A stretch of 19,391 bases of DNA. Origin: Candidatus Kaiserbacteria bacterium RIFCSPLOWO2_01_FULL_54_13. Lineage in GTDB: Bacteria > Patescibacteriota > Minisyncoccia > Phycocordibacterales > UBA2100. Positions 5,424 to 12,637 of this stretch are shown piece after piece. The DNA is taken from assembly GCA_001781685.1 (NCBI GenBank), contig MFLZ01000041.1, forward strand, positions 7,308-26,698. The letters run 5' to 3'. Under the pieces are notes generated by a model. That model saw only the letters and a list, made by a program, of their open reading frames with translations. It did no database searches and was not told where the DNA came from. How positions within the stretch are numbered: the stretch's first letter is position 1; each line of letters opens with the position of its first letter. The position numbers and the translations under genes were made by a program.

Positions 5424-6242
5424 ATGTCACTGAATCTAGCACAGAAAATACTCTCCGGCTATTTAGTTATCCTCATACTGTTTTGGATATGGATTCACCT
5501 CAATTCGCTCACAGGAGGACCAATCAACGACTTTTACTCTTTCTCATTTGGCCTCATTCCGCTAGTTGGGGGCCTATGGGGAATATGGCAGTCTTTTGAG
5601 TGGGGCGGTCTGGGAAGCTACGTTGGGAAATCTATACTCTTCATATCAGCTGGATCGTTTCTCTGGGGAATCGGAACGATGATTTGGGCATACTACAACT
5701 TCTTTGCCGGTGTGGCAGTTCCTTATCCCTCCATTGCAGACTTATTTTACGTCGCAACAATACCTTTTTGGGCGCTTGGTGTTTCAAGTCTTTCCCGTGC
5801 GACTGGAACGCGCACAGGTCTTAAGACCGCCGGCGGCAAAGTGCTCGCATACAGCGTTCCTATCCTCGTCTTCATTGTGTCCTATTACCTGCTCGTTGTT
5901 GTTGCTCGAGAAGGAGCTCTCATCACTTCTTTCGAAGGTATACTCAAGCTTGCGCTCGACCTTATCTACCCGCTTGGTGATGTGATTATTCTTACTCTAG
6001 CTATAATCGTATATGGACTCTCTCGCCAATACTTAGGTGGAATATACAAAATGCCGACACACATTCTACTTCTCGGTTTCACTATTATGTATTTTGCTGA
6101 CTTCATATTCTCCTATACGACCACGCGAGAAACGTTTTACACCGGAAGCTTTGGGGACTTAGTATTCACTGTTGCGCTCTTTCTGATCACGCTTGGAACT
6201 TTAGGTATTAATCCGGCAACTGCAAACAAAAGCGCTATATGA
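5424..6242 (+). CDS. PSxAD-type multi-pass membrane sensor protein
   Basis: A 272-residue protein with about eight membrane segments. Conserved signatures in order are YPSIADLFYVATIPFWALG (101-119), LDLIYPLGDVIIL (178-190), LLLGFTIMYFADFIFSY (215-231) and YTGSFGDLVFTVALFLITLG (239-258). From memory this pattern matches the membrane sensor region at the N terminus of many GGDEF/EAL proteins and histidine kinases. Here it stands alone with no cytoplasmic output domain. Its stop overlaps the next gene's start (ATGA), and a soluble histidine kinase follows that gene, so the three may form one signalling complex at the membrane. The ATG at 5424 begins MSLNLAQK just before the first helix; the upstream extension to 5310 is antisense to the methyltransferase gene and is rejected. 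Base composition is AT-richer than the housekeeping genes. Confidence 0.7.
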   Translation: MSLNLAQKILSGYLVILILFWIWIHLNSLTGGPINDFYSFSFGLIPLVGGLWGIWQSFEWGGLGSYVGKSILFISAGSFLWGIGTMIWAYYNFFAGVAVPYPSIADLFYVATIPFWALGVSSLSRATGTRTGLKTAGGKVLAYSVPILVFIVSYYLLVVVAREGALITSFEGILKLALDLIYPLGDVIILTLAIIVYGLSRQYLGGIYKMPTHILLLGFTIMYFADFIFSYTTTRETFYTGSFGDLVFTVALFLITLGTLGINPATANKSAI

Positions 6243-6520
6243 GTACGTTTGATACAATCGCAGCGAAAATAATCGAAGAGCAGGAGCTTGTGATCGGACC
6301 GCTTGCGAGAAGTGAAGCGCAGAAAGTCACTGGCCTCCAGTTCTCTTCTAATCATGACGTCATACTTCAAAACGGTGACCCAAAAGCTGTCGTGGACCGG
6401 CTCGTGGCGCAGTACGAGCGTCTCTTTGGAAAGGCATCCCAAGAAGTTTGCAAAGAGGCTGCATCCAGTATTATTGCCAGCATGCCGCGATCAGACGTTC
6501 CTGCGAGCCTTCTCGCGTAG
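6239..6520 (+). CDS. Small soluble protein, unknown, between membrane sensor and histidine kinase
   Basis: A 93-residue, mostly helical protein. The N terminus reads MSTFDTIAAKIIEEQELVIG, followed by PLARSEAQKVTGLQF; the rest includes VVDRLVAQYERLFGKASQEV and ends SMPRSDVPASLLA. I do not recognise a named family. The pattern of a helix with IIxEQxxxIGPLAxxxAxKV and a later LFGKASxEVCxEA looks like a conserved domain rather than a random frame. Its start overlaps the sensor gene stop by 4 nt (ATGA), so it is co-translated with it, and the kinase gene begins 15 nt after its stop behind its own -10 box. It could be an adaptor linking sensor and kinase; that is inference. Confidence 0.65.
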   Translation: MSTFDTIAAKIIEEQELVIGPLARSEAQKVTGLQFSSNHDVILQNGDPKAVVDRLVAQYERLFGKASQEVCKEAASSIIASMPRSDVPASLLA

Positions 6521-6522
6521 GG

Positions 6523-6528
6523 TACAAT
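6523..6528 (+). promoter_or_regulatory. -10 box for the histidine kinase gene
   Basis: TACAAT lies 7 nt before the ATG at 6536, the same spacing seen at other leaderless-type starts here. No convincing -35 box is seen. Confidence 0.4.
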
Positions 6529-6535
6529 ATTGCGT

Positions 6536-7351
6536 ATGGATCAGGCGGGTGTTCCTGCAGTAAAAAGTAATTCGGAATATGAGGCAGAATTAAAAGCTGC
6601 AAATGAAATAGTATACAAGCATTCGCTTGAACTGGCGCGCCTGACGAAAGAGTTGGAGCTCGCCAATCAGCAGCAGGAAGGTCTTCTGCACTTCATCAGC
6701 CACGAGGTGAAAGGCTACCTCACCGAAAGCGAGGCCGGGTTTGCCTCGATTGCCGAAGGCGACTTTGGTACTGTTTCTGAAAAACTGAAATCAATGGCGC
6801 AGGAAGCGCTTGCGGGAGTGCGCAGGGGAGTGAGGACGGTCATGGAGATCCTCGACGCCTCGAACCTCAAGAAGGGCACGGTGAGCTACAAGAAGCAGGC
6901 CTTCGACCTCAAAGAGACCGTGACTCGCATAGTCAATCATCTGAAGCGCAGCGCCGACGAAAAGGGTCTCACCATAGACATCTCGATAGGCGACGGCAGG
7001 TACACGATGAAGGGCGATGAAGAAAAAATCAAACAACATGTCGTCAGAAACCTCATCGACAACGCCATAAAGTACACGCCCAAAGGCACTATCGAAGTCC
7101 GCTTGACAGATGGTGACAAGCTTCGCTTTTCAGTAAAAGACAGTGGCGTTGGCATCACGCCGGAAGATATGCAAAACCTCTTCACCGAGGGCGGCAAAGG
7201 GAAAGACTCTCTCAAGGTGAACGTCCACTCTACCGGCTATGGCCTCTTCATCGCAAAGCAAATCGTGGAAGCCCACGGCGGCAAAATCTGGGCCGAGTCC
7301 GGCGGGCAAGGAAAAGGCGCGAAGTTTATCGTTGAGTTTCCCGCCTCTTAA
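6536..7351 (+). CDS. Soluble sensor histidine kinase (HisKA + HATPase_c)
   Basis: A 271-residue kinase with no membrane segment. A helical N terminus (11-50) leads into the H-box LHFISHEVKGYL, with the phospho-accepting His56. The ATPase domain shows the N-box (NLIDNAIKYTP), G1 (DSGVGI), an F-box region (LFTEGGKGKDS) and G2 (STGYGLFIAK), then GGKIWAESGGQGKGAKF. All catalytic boxes are intact, so it should autophosphorylate. It lacks PAS, HAMP or other sensor domains; the separate PSxAD membrane protein and the small protein just upstream probably supply the input. No response regulator gene is in the window. An in-frame TTG at 6530 exists, but the ATG at 6536, 7 nt behind TACAAT, is preferred. 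Confidence 0.93.
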   Translation: MDQAGVPAVKSNSEYEAELKAANEIVYKHSLELARLTKELELANQQQEGLLHFISHEVKGYLTESEAGFASIAEGDFGTVSEKLKSMAQEALAGVRRGVRTVMEILDASNLKKGTVSYKKQAFDLKETVTRIVNHLKRSADEKGLTIDISIGDGRYTMKGDEEKIKQHVVRNLIDNAIKYTPKGTIEVRLTDGDKLRFSVKDSGVGITPEDMQNLFTEGGKGKDSLKVNVHSTGYGLFIAKQIVEAHGGKIWAESGGQGKGAKFIVEFPAS

Positions 7352-7354
7352 CTG

Positions 7355-7363
7355 TGATATACT
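7355..7363 (+). promoter_or_regulatory. Extended -10 promoter for the gene at 7373
   Basis: TGATATACT forms an extended -10 element (TGn then TATACT, 7358-7363), 9 nt before the ATG at 7373. It begins right after the kinase stop codon. Confidence 0.5.
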
Positions 7364-7372
7364 GATTCTGTT

Positions 7373-7639
7373 ATGGCAAAGAAACCGATAGGCGCAAACA
7401 ATTCCACAAGCGAATTGTTTAGTTTTGTTAAGAAACAATTTGAACTGCAAGAGAAGCTCTTGGAAAAGACTTCAGAAGACATTCGCGACATTCGTGAGAC
7501 ATTACTATTGCACGACAAGCGCTTTGACGAACTGGAATCCGTCGGACGGGCCGTTCAACGTGCGATTGACAAAGATTCAGTAAAGGTCATCGATCACGAG
7601 CGGAGAATTGCACGATTGGAAATCCGTGGTGCTCGCTGA
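7373..7639 (+). CDS. Small coiled-coil protein of unknown function
   Basis: An 88-residue charged protein that I cannot assign. Residues about 14-85 form an almost continuous predicted coiled coil (heptad-like spacing in FELQEKLLEKTSEDIRDIRE and again in the C-terminal HERRIARLEIRG). Proteins of this shape, with a short basic N terminus and a helix-breaking IDKD, are common as small hypothetical genes and resemble fragments of phage or tail-fibre coiled coils; this is no more than resemblance. It has its own extended -10 box. Its 3' end overlaps antisense with the residual frame of the truncated PIN toxin gene on the minus strand. Confidence 0.6.
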   Translation: MAKKPIGANNSTSELFSFVKKQFELQEKLLEKTSEDIRDIRETLLLHDKRFDELESVGRAVQRAIDKDSVKVIDHERRIARLEIRGAR

Positions 7640-7746
7640 GACCTCCTCCGTTTTCTGATATAGAGAGATAATGCAACGGCTTTCGCATGCTGCGTATCGT
7701 CATCCAAAAAGAGCGCGACCCATACTGAGCTGTCGACGATGTACAT
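7594..7746 (-). pseudogene. Truncated PIN-domain (VapC-like) toxin gene
   Basis: On the minus strand, 12 nt after the antitoxin-like stop codon, an ATG at 7746 opens MYIVDSSVWVALFLDDDTQH, then AKAVAL. This is the N terminus of a VapC-type PIN domain, including the first metal-binding Asp (D5). Similarity ends around residue 26-30 (near 7660-7670); the frame then runs on as a basic tail, antisense into the coiled-coil gene, and stops at 7594 after 50 codons. A full PIN toxin has about 130 residues and further acidic residues, so this copy should be inactive. A deletion or replacement junction close to 7660 is the likely cause. Confidence 0.6.
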
Positions 7747-7757
7747 GGACGTTCGCG

Positions 7758-7928
7758 TTACGCGCCGTACACGATCTTGTCGATCATCTCGCTGGTGCGG
7801 CGCTTTTTCTTGCTTTTGGTCGGAATGACGTAATCGCGCCAGTCAATCTTCTTCCGCGTTCCGCGCGCCCGCACCATATAGCGACCCACGCTACTCTTAC
7901 CGGATTGGACTTGGGCCGCCTTTGACAT
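7758..7928 (-). CDS. Orphan antitoxin-like small protein upstream of the truncated PIN toxin
   Basis: A 56-residue, very basic protein (MSKAAQVQSGKSSVGRYMVR, then ARGTRKKIDWRDYVIPTKSK and a C-terminal helix). It lies directly upstream of a PIN-domain toxin start, in the place of a VapB-type antitoxin, but I do not recognise the family. The C terminus RRTSEMIDKIVYG may be the toxin-binding helix. The frame could begin at 7952, but TATACT on the minus strand (7942-7937) lies 8 nt before the ATG at 7928, which I prefer. The partner toxin is truncated, so this is probably a left-over or a free DNA-binding protein. It is divergent from trpS, sharing a 69-bp intergenic region. Confidence 0.5.
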   Translation of the reverse strand: MSKAAQVQSGKSSVGRYMVRARGTRKKIDWRDYVIPTKSKKKRRTSEMIDKIVYGA

Positions 7929-7936
7929 ATACGAAT

Positions 7937-7942
7937 AGTATA
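7937..7942 (-). promoter_or_regulatory. -10 box for the antitoxin-like gene
   Basis: TATACT on the minus strand, 8 nt before the ATG at 7928. It is back to back with the trpS -10 box 42 bp away. Confidence 0.45.
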
Positions 7943-7980
7943 ACCCGTCCACCAGAATAATCCATCCTTCTTTAGTTTTC

Positions 7981-7989
7981 TGCTATTAT
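7981..7989 (+). promoter_or_regulatory. Extended -10 promoter for trpS
   Basis: TGCTATTAT gives a TGn extended -10 followed by TATTAT (7984-7989), 8 nt before the ATG at 7998. No good -35 match is visible at 16-18 bp, consistent with an extended -10 promoter. Confidence 0.5.
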
Positions 7990-7997
7990 TGGCGGAT

Positions 7998-8939
7998 ATG
8001 CAGAAAAAGCGCCTCCTGACCGGCCTCCAGCCTTCCGGAGCACTGCACATCGGAAACTATTTTGGCGTTCTGAAGCCCTTTGCAGACATGTACGAGAGCT
8101 ACGAAAGCTTCCTCATGATTGCTGATTACCATGCCCTTACGACTCTCAAGAATCCGGAGGAGCTGCGAGAGAACATCATGGGGGTCGCCCGCGACTACAT
8201 AGGAGTAGGCGTGGATCCGAAGAAGGCCGTCATATTCCAGCAGTCGAATGTGCCAGAGCACACAGAGCTTACGTGGATATTCAATACGCTCATTACCATG
8301 CCATTTCTCGAGCTCGCGCACGCCTACAAAGACAAAGAGGCAAGAGGCTTGGAGATGAACGTCGGCCTCTTTGATTATCCCGTCTTGATGGCCTGCGATA
8401 TTCTCCTCTACGACACCGATGTCGTGCCGGTCGGACAAGATCAGAAGCAACACCTTGAATATACTCGAGAGATCGGGACGAAATTCAACAACGCGTTTGG
8501 CGAAACATTCAAGCTGCCAAATGAGCAGATTCTGAAAACTGTCGCCGTTGTGCCCGGCACAGACGGAAAGAAAATGAGCAAGAGCTACGGCAACACGATT
8601 CCACTTTTCGGAACAAAGGACGAAATCGTAAAAGCGGTGATGTCCATCGTTACGGATTCGGGCGGAGAAAGTCCTACGAATGTCTACAACATCCACCGGC
8701 TCTTCAGGAGCGAACAGGAACTCGGCCCTCTCTACAAAGCGAATAAGGGAAATTACAGAGCAAGCAAGGAAGCGCTCATCGAAGACGTCGAGCGCGTAGT
8801 GGCTCCGATGCGCGAGAAACGTGACTCCATTTCGGACGCCGACGTGAAGAAGATTCTCAAAGTGGGAGGAGAAAAAGCGCGCGAGCGCGCGTCAAAGAAA
8901 ATGGCCGACGTCCGCAATAAGATAGGCGTAACATTATGA
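7998..8939 (+). CDS. trpS: Tryptophanyl-tRNA synthetase
   Basis: A 313-residue class I synthetase that charges tRNA-Trp with tryptophan in the cytoplasm. The HIGH-like motif is GALHIGNY (14-21) and the KMSKS motif is at 192-196 (GKKMSKSYGN). The tryptophan-pocket region DYPVLMACDILLYDTDVVPV, followed by GQDQKQH, is typical of bacterial TrpRS. Length is a little under the usual 330. An in-frame TTG at 7989 would add three residues, but it overlaps the -10 box, so the ATG at 7998 is used. It is followed by aspS after a repeat-rich gap of 97 bp, probably in one transcription unit. Confidence 0.97.
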   Translation: MQKKRLLTGLQPSGALHIGNYFGVLKPFADMYESYESFLMIADYHALTTLKNPEELRENIMGVARDYIGVGVDPKKAVIFQQSNVPEHTELTWIFNTLITMPFLELAHAYKDKEARGLEMNVGLFDYPVLMACDILLYDTDVVPVGQDQKQHLEYTREIGTKFNNAFGETFKLPNEQILKTVAVVPGTDGKKMSKSYGNTIPLFGTKDEIVKAVMSIVTDSGGESPTNVYNIHRLFRSEQELGPLYKANKGNYRASKEALIEDVERVVAPMREKRDSISDADVKKILKVGGEKARERASKKMADVRNKIGVTL

Positions 8940-9021
8940 GAGAACAGAAAACAGAAAACAGAAAACAGGGCGATTTCTATGCTTTTTTACTGTTTACTGT
9001 TCGCTGTTCGCTGTTCGCTCA
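8940..9021. repeat. Period-7 inverted repeat array between trpS and aspS
   Basis: The left arm (8942-8968) has AACAG four times at exact 7-nt spacing with AA spacers. The right arm (about 8990-9018) has CTGTT four times at 7-nt spacing with TA and CG spacers. The arms are inverted copies (AACAG against CTGTT) and could form a long imperfect hairpin around a TTTTTT-containing loop. This is the same layout as the array at 2239-2330 with a different heptamer. Confidence 0.7.
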
Positions 9022-9036
9022 CCACAAATCTCGAAT

Positions 9037-10347
9037 ATGACACGAACGTTGAACAAGAATCTTCCCGAAAATCTCGGTCAAACTGTAAAGATTGCGGGTT
9101 GGGTCGAGGTACGGCGCGATCACGGCAAATTAATCTTTCTCGATGTCCGCGACAGAAGCGGGACGGTGCAAGTAGTCATCACGCCGAAAGCAACTGAGGC
9201 ACTAGAAACTGCAAAACAATTGCGCGCACAGTGGGTCGTCGAGGTAGAGGGCGAGGTGAAGGCACGACCCGAAAACATGCGCACCGACGGGCCGCTCGGG
9301 AGCATTGAAGTTGTCGTGCAAACTGTGAACGTCCTTTCGGAGGCGCAGGAACTCCCGTTTGAAGTCGAAACCGACGTTAACATCGACACGCGTCTCGATT
9401 ATCTGCCCTTGACACTGCGCTCACAACGTGGCCGAGACATATTCACGCTCCAAGCCACGATCGTCAATGCGTACGGTGAGGCTCTGCGCAAGCGCGAATT
9501 CGTTGAATACCAGTCGCCCGTGCTCGTGGGAAGCGACGCCGAGGGAGGTGCGGCAGCATTCACCGTGGATTACTACTACGACCAAAAAGCGTACCTTGCG
9601 ACAAGCCCGCAGCTTTACAAGCAGATTATGGTGGGCCCCTTCGAGCGCGCGTTTACGATCGCAAAAGTCTTCAGGGGAGAAAAACACGCGACGACACGGC
9701 ATTTGAGCGAGCTTACGCAGATGGATTTCGAGATGGGCTTCGTGAACGACCACCTCGACGTGATGAACGTCTTGGAAGAAGTCGTAAGAGACGTCGTGCG
9801 GATAGTATGCGAACGGCATGCGGATATCCTCTCTCGATTCAACGCGGAGAACCCGCTCACTCCTGAGAAGTTTCCGATACTTAAACTGAGCGAAGTGCAA
9901 AAAATTCTCGGAGCCTCGGATGCGCCCGACCTCGAGCCGGAACAGGAGCGAAGTATCTGCGAGTGGGCAAAGAGGGAACACGCGTCGGACTTTGTGTTCG
10001 TCACGCACTTTCCTACAAAGAAACGCGCTTTTTACACCTACGAAGACCCAAGCGAGGCGCCGTACTCGCGCGGCTTCGACCTTCTCTTCCGCGGTCTCGA
10101 AATCAACAGTGGCTCTCAGCGGATTCACGACTACGACATGCTCGTCGCGCGCATGGAGGAGCGTGGTCTTGATCCCGAGAAATTCTCTTTCTATCTGCAG
10201 GCGTTCAAATATGGTCTTCCGCCCCATGGCGGCTGCTCCACGGGCCTCGAGCGCTTCACGGCTCGCATGCTCGAGCTCCCGAATGTCAAAGAGGCGTCCG
10301 CGTTCCCGCGTGACATGACCCGCGTCGACGCACGCTTGTCGGAGTAA
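9037..10347 (+). CDS. aspS: Aspartyl-tRNA synthetase, archaeal-type architecture
   Basis: A 436-residue class II synthetase. An OB-fold anticodon domain (about 18-105; VKIAGWVEVRRDHGKLIFLD) is followed by the catalytic domain with SPQLYKQIMV, motif 2 (FRGEKHATTRHLSELTQMDF), RGLEINSGSQR and motif 3 (GLPPHGGCSTGLERF). It lacks the roughly 150-residue GAD insertion of ordinary bacterial AspRS (about 590 residues), so it is the archaeal/eukaryotic-type form (about 430-440). Such enzymes often also charge tRNA-Asn, needing GatCAB. The anticodon-loop position that is Trp in a discriminating archaeal enzyme or His in non-discriminating ones is Glu here, so specificity cannot be read off. The ATG at 9037 starts just after the repeat array. 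scpA follows after 5 nt. Confidence 0.93.
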   Translation: MTRTLNKNLPENLGQTVKIAGWVEVRRDHGKLIFLDVRDRSGTVQVVITPKATEALETAKQLRAQWVVEVEGEVKARPENMRTDGPLGSIEVVVQTVNVLSEAQELPFEVETDVNIDTRLDYLPLTLRSQRGRDIFTLQATIVNAYGEALRKREFVEYQSPVLVGSDAEGGAAAFTVDYYYDQKAYLATSPQLYKQIMVGPFERAFTIAKVFRGEKHATTRHLSELTQMDFEMGFVNDHLDVMNVLEEVVRDVVRIVCERHADILSRFNAENPLTPEKFPILKLSEVQKILGASDAPDLEPEQERSICEWAKREHASDFVFVTHFPTKKRAFYTYEDPSEAPYSRGFDLLFRGLEINSGSQRIHDYDMLVARMEERGLDPEKFSFYLQAFKYGLPPHGGCSTGLERFTARMLELPNVKEASAFPRDMTRVDARLSE

Positions 10348-10352
10348 AAGCC

Positions 10353-11078
10353 ATGAACGAACGGTTCTCAATCACCACAGAAGCGTTTTCGGGCCCGCTT
10401 GAGGCGCTCTTGAATCTTATCGAAGAGCGCAAGCTCTCGATCTCGCAAATTAGTCTTGCAGAAGTGACAGATGCCTACCTCGTCTACGTCGAGAAGCTTC
10501 CCGGACTTCCCTTGGGCGAAACCGCACAATTCATTCTGGTCGCCTCGACACTCCTCCTCATCAAATCCCGCACGCTCCTTCCCACGCTCTCTCTCACCGA
10601 CGAAGAGCGCGAGAGCGTCGAAGAGCTCGAGCAGCGACTCGCGCGCTACGCGCTTGTGCGCAAGGCGGCGCGAGGCTTGCGCAAAGTGTGGGGGAGCGAG
10701 CCGCTTCTATTTGCAAGTCACGCGCCGGAGCGCGCACCGGTATTCTCGCCGAGCGAGGTGTCGACCGGCATGATTGCAGAGGTCGCACGGCGTCTCGTGA
10801 GCATTCTCCCCAAGCCCGAAGTGCTCCTCGAAGCGGCCGTCGCGCCCGTACTTGCCCTCGAGGACGTGATCACACACCTCAAAGACCGTCTCGCATCCGC
10901 TTTTAAAGCGCGGTTTTCCGAGCTCACCCGTTCGCGCAATAAGCATGAGACGATTGTCTATTTTTTGGCTGCACTCGAACTCGTGCGTTCTGGCTCGATA
11001 TCTGCAACTCAAGAGCGGCTCTTCGCGGACATCACATTAGAGGCTGAGAACATCGGCGCTCCACGTTACGGCTCATGA
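10353..11078 (+). CDS. scpA: Segregation and condensation protein A
   Basis: A 241-residue kleisin subunit. The N-terminal SMC-binding region is clear: FSGPLEALLNLIEERKLSIS, then QISLAEVTDAYLVYV and FILVASTLLLIKSRTLLP. The C-terminal winged helix appears near 190-235 (RNKHETIVYFLAALELVRSG, then ISATQERLFADI). It bridges the SMC heads together with an ScpB dimer to condense and segregate the chromosome. The ATG lies 5 nt after the aspS stop, with GGAG about 8 nt upstream as a possible ribosome binding site. Its stop overlaps the scpB start as ATGA, the usual scpAB arrangement. smc is not in the window. Confidence 0.96.
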   Translation: MNERFSITTEAFSGPLEALLNLIEERKLSISQISLAEVTDAYLVYVEKLPGLPLGETAQFILVASTLLLIKSRTLLPTLSLTDEERESVEELEQRLARYALVRKAARGLRKVWGSEPLLFASHAPERAPVFSPSEVSTGMIAEVARRLVSILPKPEVLLEAAVAPVLALEDVITHLKDRLASAFKARFSELTRSRNKHETIVYFLAALELVRSGSISATQERLFADITLEAENIGAPRYGS

Positions 11079-11650
11079 GTAGCGAAGAGACGGCAAAGCG
11101 TGCACATGCATTCCTCTTTATCGAGGGAGGCTCCATGAGCCGGCGAAAGCTTGCAGGACTCCTGAAATGCTCTCCTAGCGAGCTCCAAGGCGCCCTGGAC
11201 GCGATTACAGAGCGTCTCAAGGGAACCGGACTCTCGCTCGTCCAAAGCGAAACTGAGGCAAGTCTCGTCGTCTCGAACGACGCGACCAAAGAAGTGGAAG
11301 CCGCTCTCAAAGAGGAACTTTCGCGCGATATCGGGGACGCAGGCTTGGAAGTGCTGGCAATCGTGCTTTATATCGGTCCCTCTACGCGCACTCGGATCGA
11401 CTACATCCGCGGCGTGAATTCATCCTCGACCTTGCGCAACCTCCTCGCGCGCGGGCTCCTCGAGCGCGCGGGAAATCCAAAAGACGCGCGCGAGTATCTC
11501 TATCGTCCGACAACAGAGACGCTCGCATATCTGGGCGTCGAGAAATCCAAAAATTTGCCTGATTATGATACAATCGTGCGCGAACTTGCCGCATTTGAAA
11601 CACACAAGCAACCGGTCGAATCCCAAAATGACACAGACAGTACAGCTTAG
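11075..11650 (+). CDS. scpB: Segregation and condensation protein B
   Basis: A 191-residue protein with the tandem winged helices of ScpB. The first spans residues about 5-80 (RAHAFLFIEGGSMSRRKLAG, then LLKCSPSEL). The second starts near 92 (LEVLAIVLYIGPSTRTRIDY, then IRGVNSSSTLRNLLARGLLE). It dimerises and binds the ScpA kleisin in the SMC complex on DNA. Length is normal. It overlaps scpA by 4 nt at its start. The last 23 nt overlap the N terminus of the carboxypeptidase-like gene in another frame, so three or more genes in this run are translationally coupled. Confidence 0.95.
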   Translation: MSSEETAKRAHAFLFIEGGSMSRRKLAGLLKCSPSELQGALDAITERLKGTGLSLVQSETEASLVVSNDATKEVEAALKEELSRDIGDAGLEVLAIVLYIGPSTRTRIDYIRGVNSSSTLRNLLARGLLERAGNPKDAREYLYRPTTETLAYLGVEKSKNLPDYDTIVRELAAFETHKQPVESQNDTDSTA

Positions 11651-12584
11651 AGAGAGGCGGCCGGTATTTCTGGCGGCAGCCGCCCTCGTAGTGATTGCAA
11701 TCGCAATTGTGACTATTGCGGTCGCGATGCTCGAAAAAACCCGCAGCACGCCGCAAACTCAGGCGGCTGCCGCTACCGCGACACTTGGTCCATTCGACGG
11801 AATTGGTATTGAAGCAGACGCCGCGATCGTCATCGACATGCAAAGCGGCAAGACGCTGTATGAGAAGAACGCAGACGTCCAGCTCCCGATTGCCTCGCTC
11901 ACAAAAGTTGCACTAATACTTGCCGTCGCGGAGGTGCTTTCGCTGGATTCCATAATTACTATTCCTTACTACGCCGGCGGGGCAGGAGAGAGCGGGCATC
12001 TCTTAAAAGGAAGCGAATGGCGCGTGCGAGACATCATCGACTTCACGCTCGTAGCATCTTCCAATAATGGTGCCGAAATTCTTGCCGATGCCGCCAATGC
12101 CTCGCTCTCCGAGCACTATCCCGAGGCTCCGGAAGATGCCGCTACACTCTTTAGGATGAACGACATGGCACTCTCACTGGGACTACAGAGTGCGTTTTTC
12201 CTGAACGTCAATGGGCTCGACCTCTCGGAAACTCTGGCGGGTGCGTACGGATCGGCGCGTGACGTCGCCACGCTATATGCTTACGCGGCGGGAAGTGACC
12301 CTTCACTCTTCGCTGAGACGGCACGCAATGGAGTCCTACTTACCGACGCAAACGGCACTGATACCCAAAACGCAGTCAATACCAACGACGCGCAGGGCGC
12401 TATTCCCGGACTAATCATGGGGAAGACCGGCACGACCGACCTCGCCGGCGGAAACCTCGCGATCGTGTTTGATATGGGGCTCGCACACCCCGTCGTTGCG
12501 GTCGTGCTTGGCTCCTCAGACAAAGGCCGGTTCACTGATATGCAAACACTCGTCGCCTCTGCACGAAAATCCATCACGGAATAG
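11628..12584 (+). CDS. D-alanyl-D-alanine carboxypeptidase-like protein (peptidase S11)
   Basis: A 318-residue membrane-anchored penicillin-binding protein of the PBP5 type. One membrane helix (about 14-34) follows a short basic cytoplasmic tail (LRERR), leaving the catalytic domain outside. The three active-site motifs are present: S90-L-T-K93 (acylated Ser and Lys), S144-S-N146, and K266-T-G268. It should trim or hydrolyse the terminal D-Ala of peptidoglycan stem peptides, limiting cross-linking. The PBP5 C-terminal domain is missing. The frame extends up to 11565, but the ATG at 11628 places the basic tail and helix properly. It overlaps scpB by 23 nt and precedes mraY, joining chromosome condensation to wall synthesis genes. 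Confidence 0.9.
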   Translation: MTQTVQLRERRPVFLAAAALVVIAIAIVTIAVAMLEKTRSTPQTQAAAATATLGPFDGIGIEADAAIVIDMQSGKTLYEKNADVQLPIASLTKVALILAVAEVLSLDSIITIPYYAGGAGESGHLLKGSEWRVRDIIDFTLVASSNNGAEILADAANASLSEHYPEAPEDAATLFRMNDMALSLGLQSAFFLNVNGLDLSETLAGAYGSARDVATLYAYAAGSDPSLFAETARNGVLLTDANGTDTQNAVNTNDAQGAIPGLIMGKTGTTDLAGGNLAIVFDMGLAHPVVAVVLGSSDKGRFTDMQTLVASARKSITE

Positions 12585-12624
12585 ACGGGCAATCCTACCC
12601 CGAAAGGCGGGCTCGTGCGTGGGG

Positions 12625-12630
12625 TATACT
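12625..12630 (+). promoter_or_regulatory. -10 box for mraY
   Basis: TATACT lies 7 nt before the mraY ATG at 12638. No -35 match at normal spacing. TACCCC (12596-12601) and GGGGTA (12622-12627) could pair across it, but I give this little weight. Confidence 0.45.
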
Positions 12631-12637
12631 ATCGGAC

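Noticed and set aside
8979..8990. T-run after the left heptamer arm as an intrinsic terminator of trpS
   Set aside because: No GC-rich stem directly precedes the T-run; it lies in the loop between the two arms.
9421..10371. Long antisense frame opposite aspS (316 residues), and similar frames opposite mraY, ftsW and trpS
   Set aside because: These mirror codon bias of the real genes on the other strand and show no domain of their own.
12596..12627. Hairpin TACCCC/GGGGTA before mraY
   Set aside because: Only 6 bp with a 20-nt loop and no T-run; it overlaps the -10 box by chance as far as I can tell.
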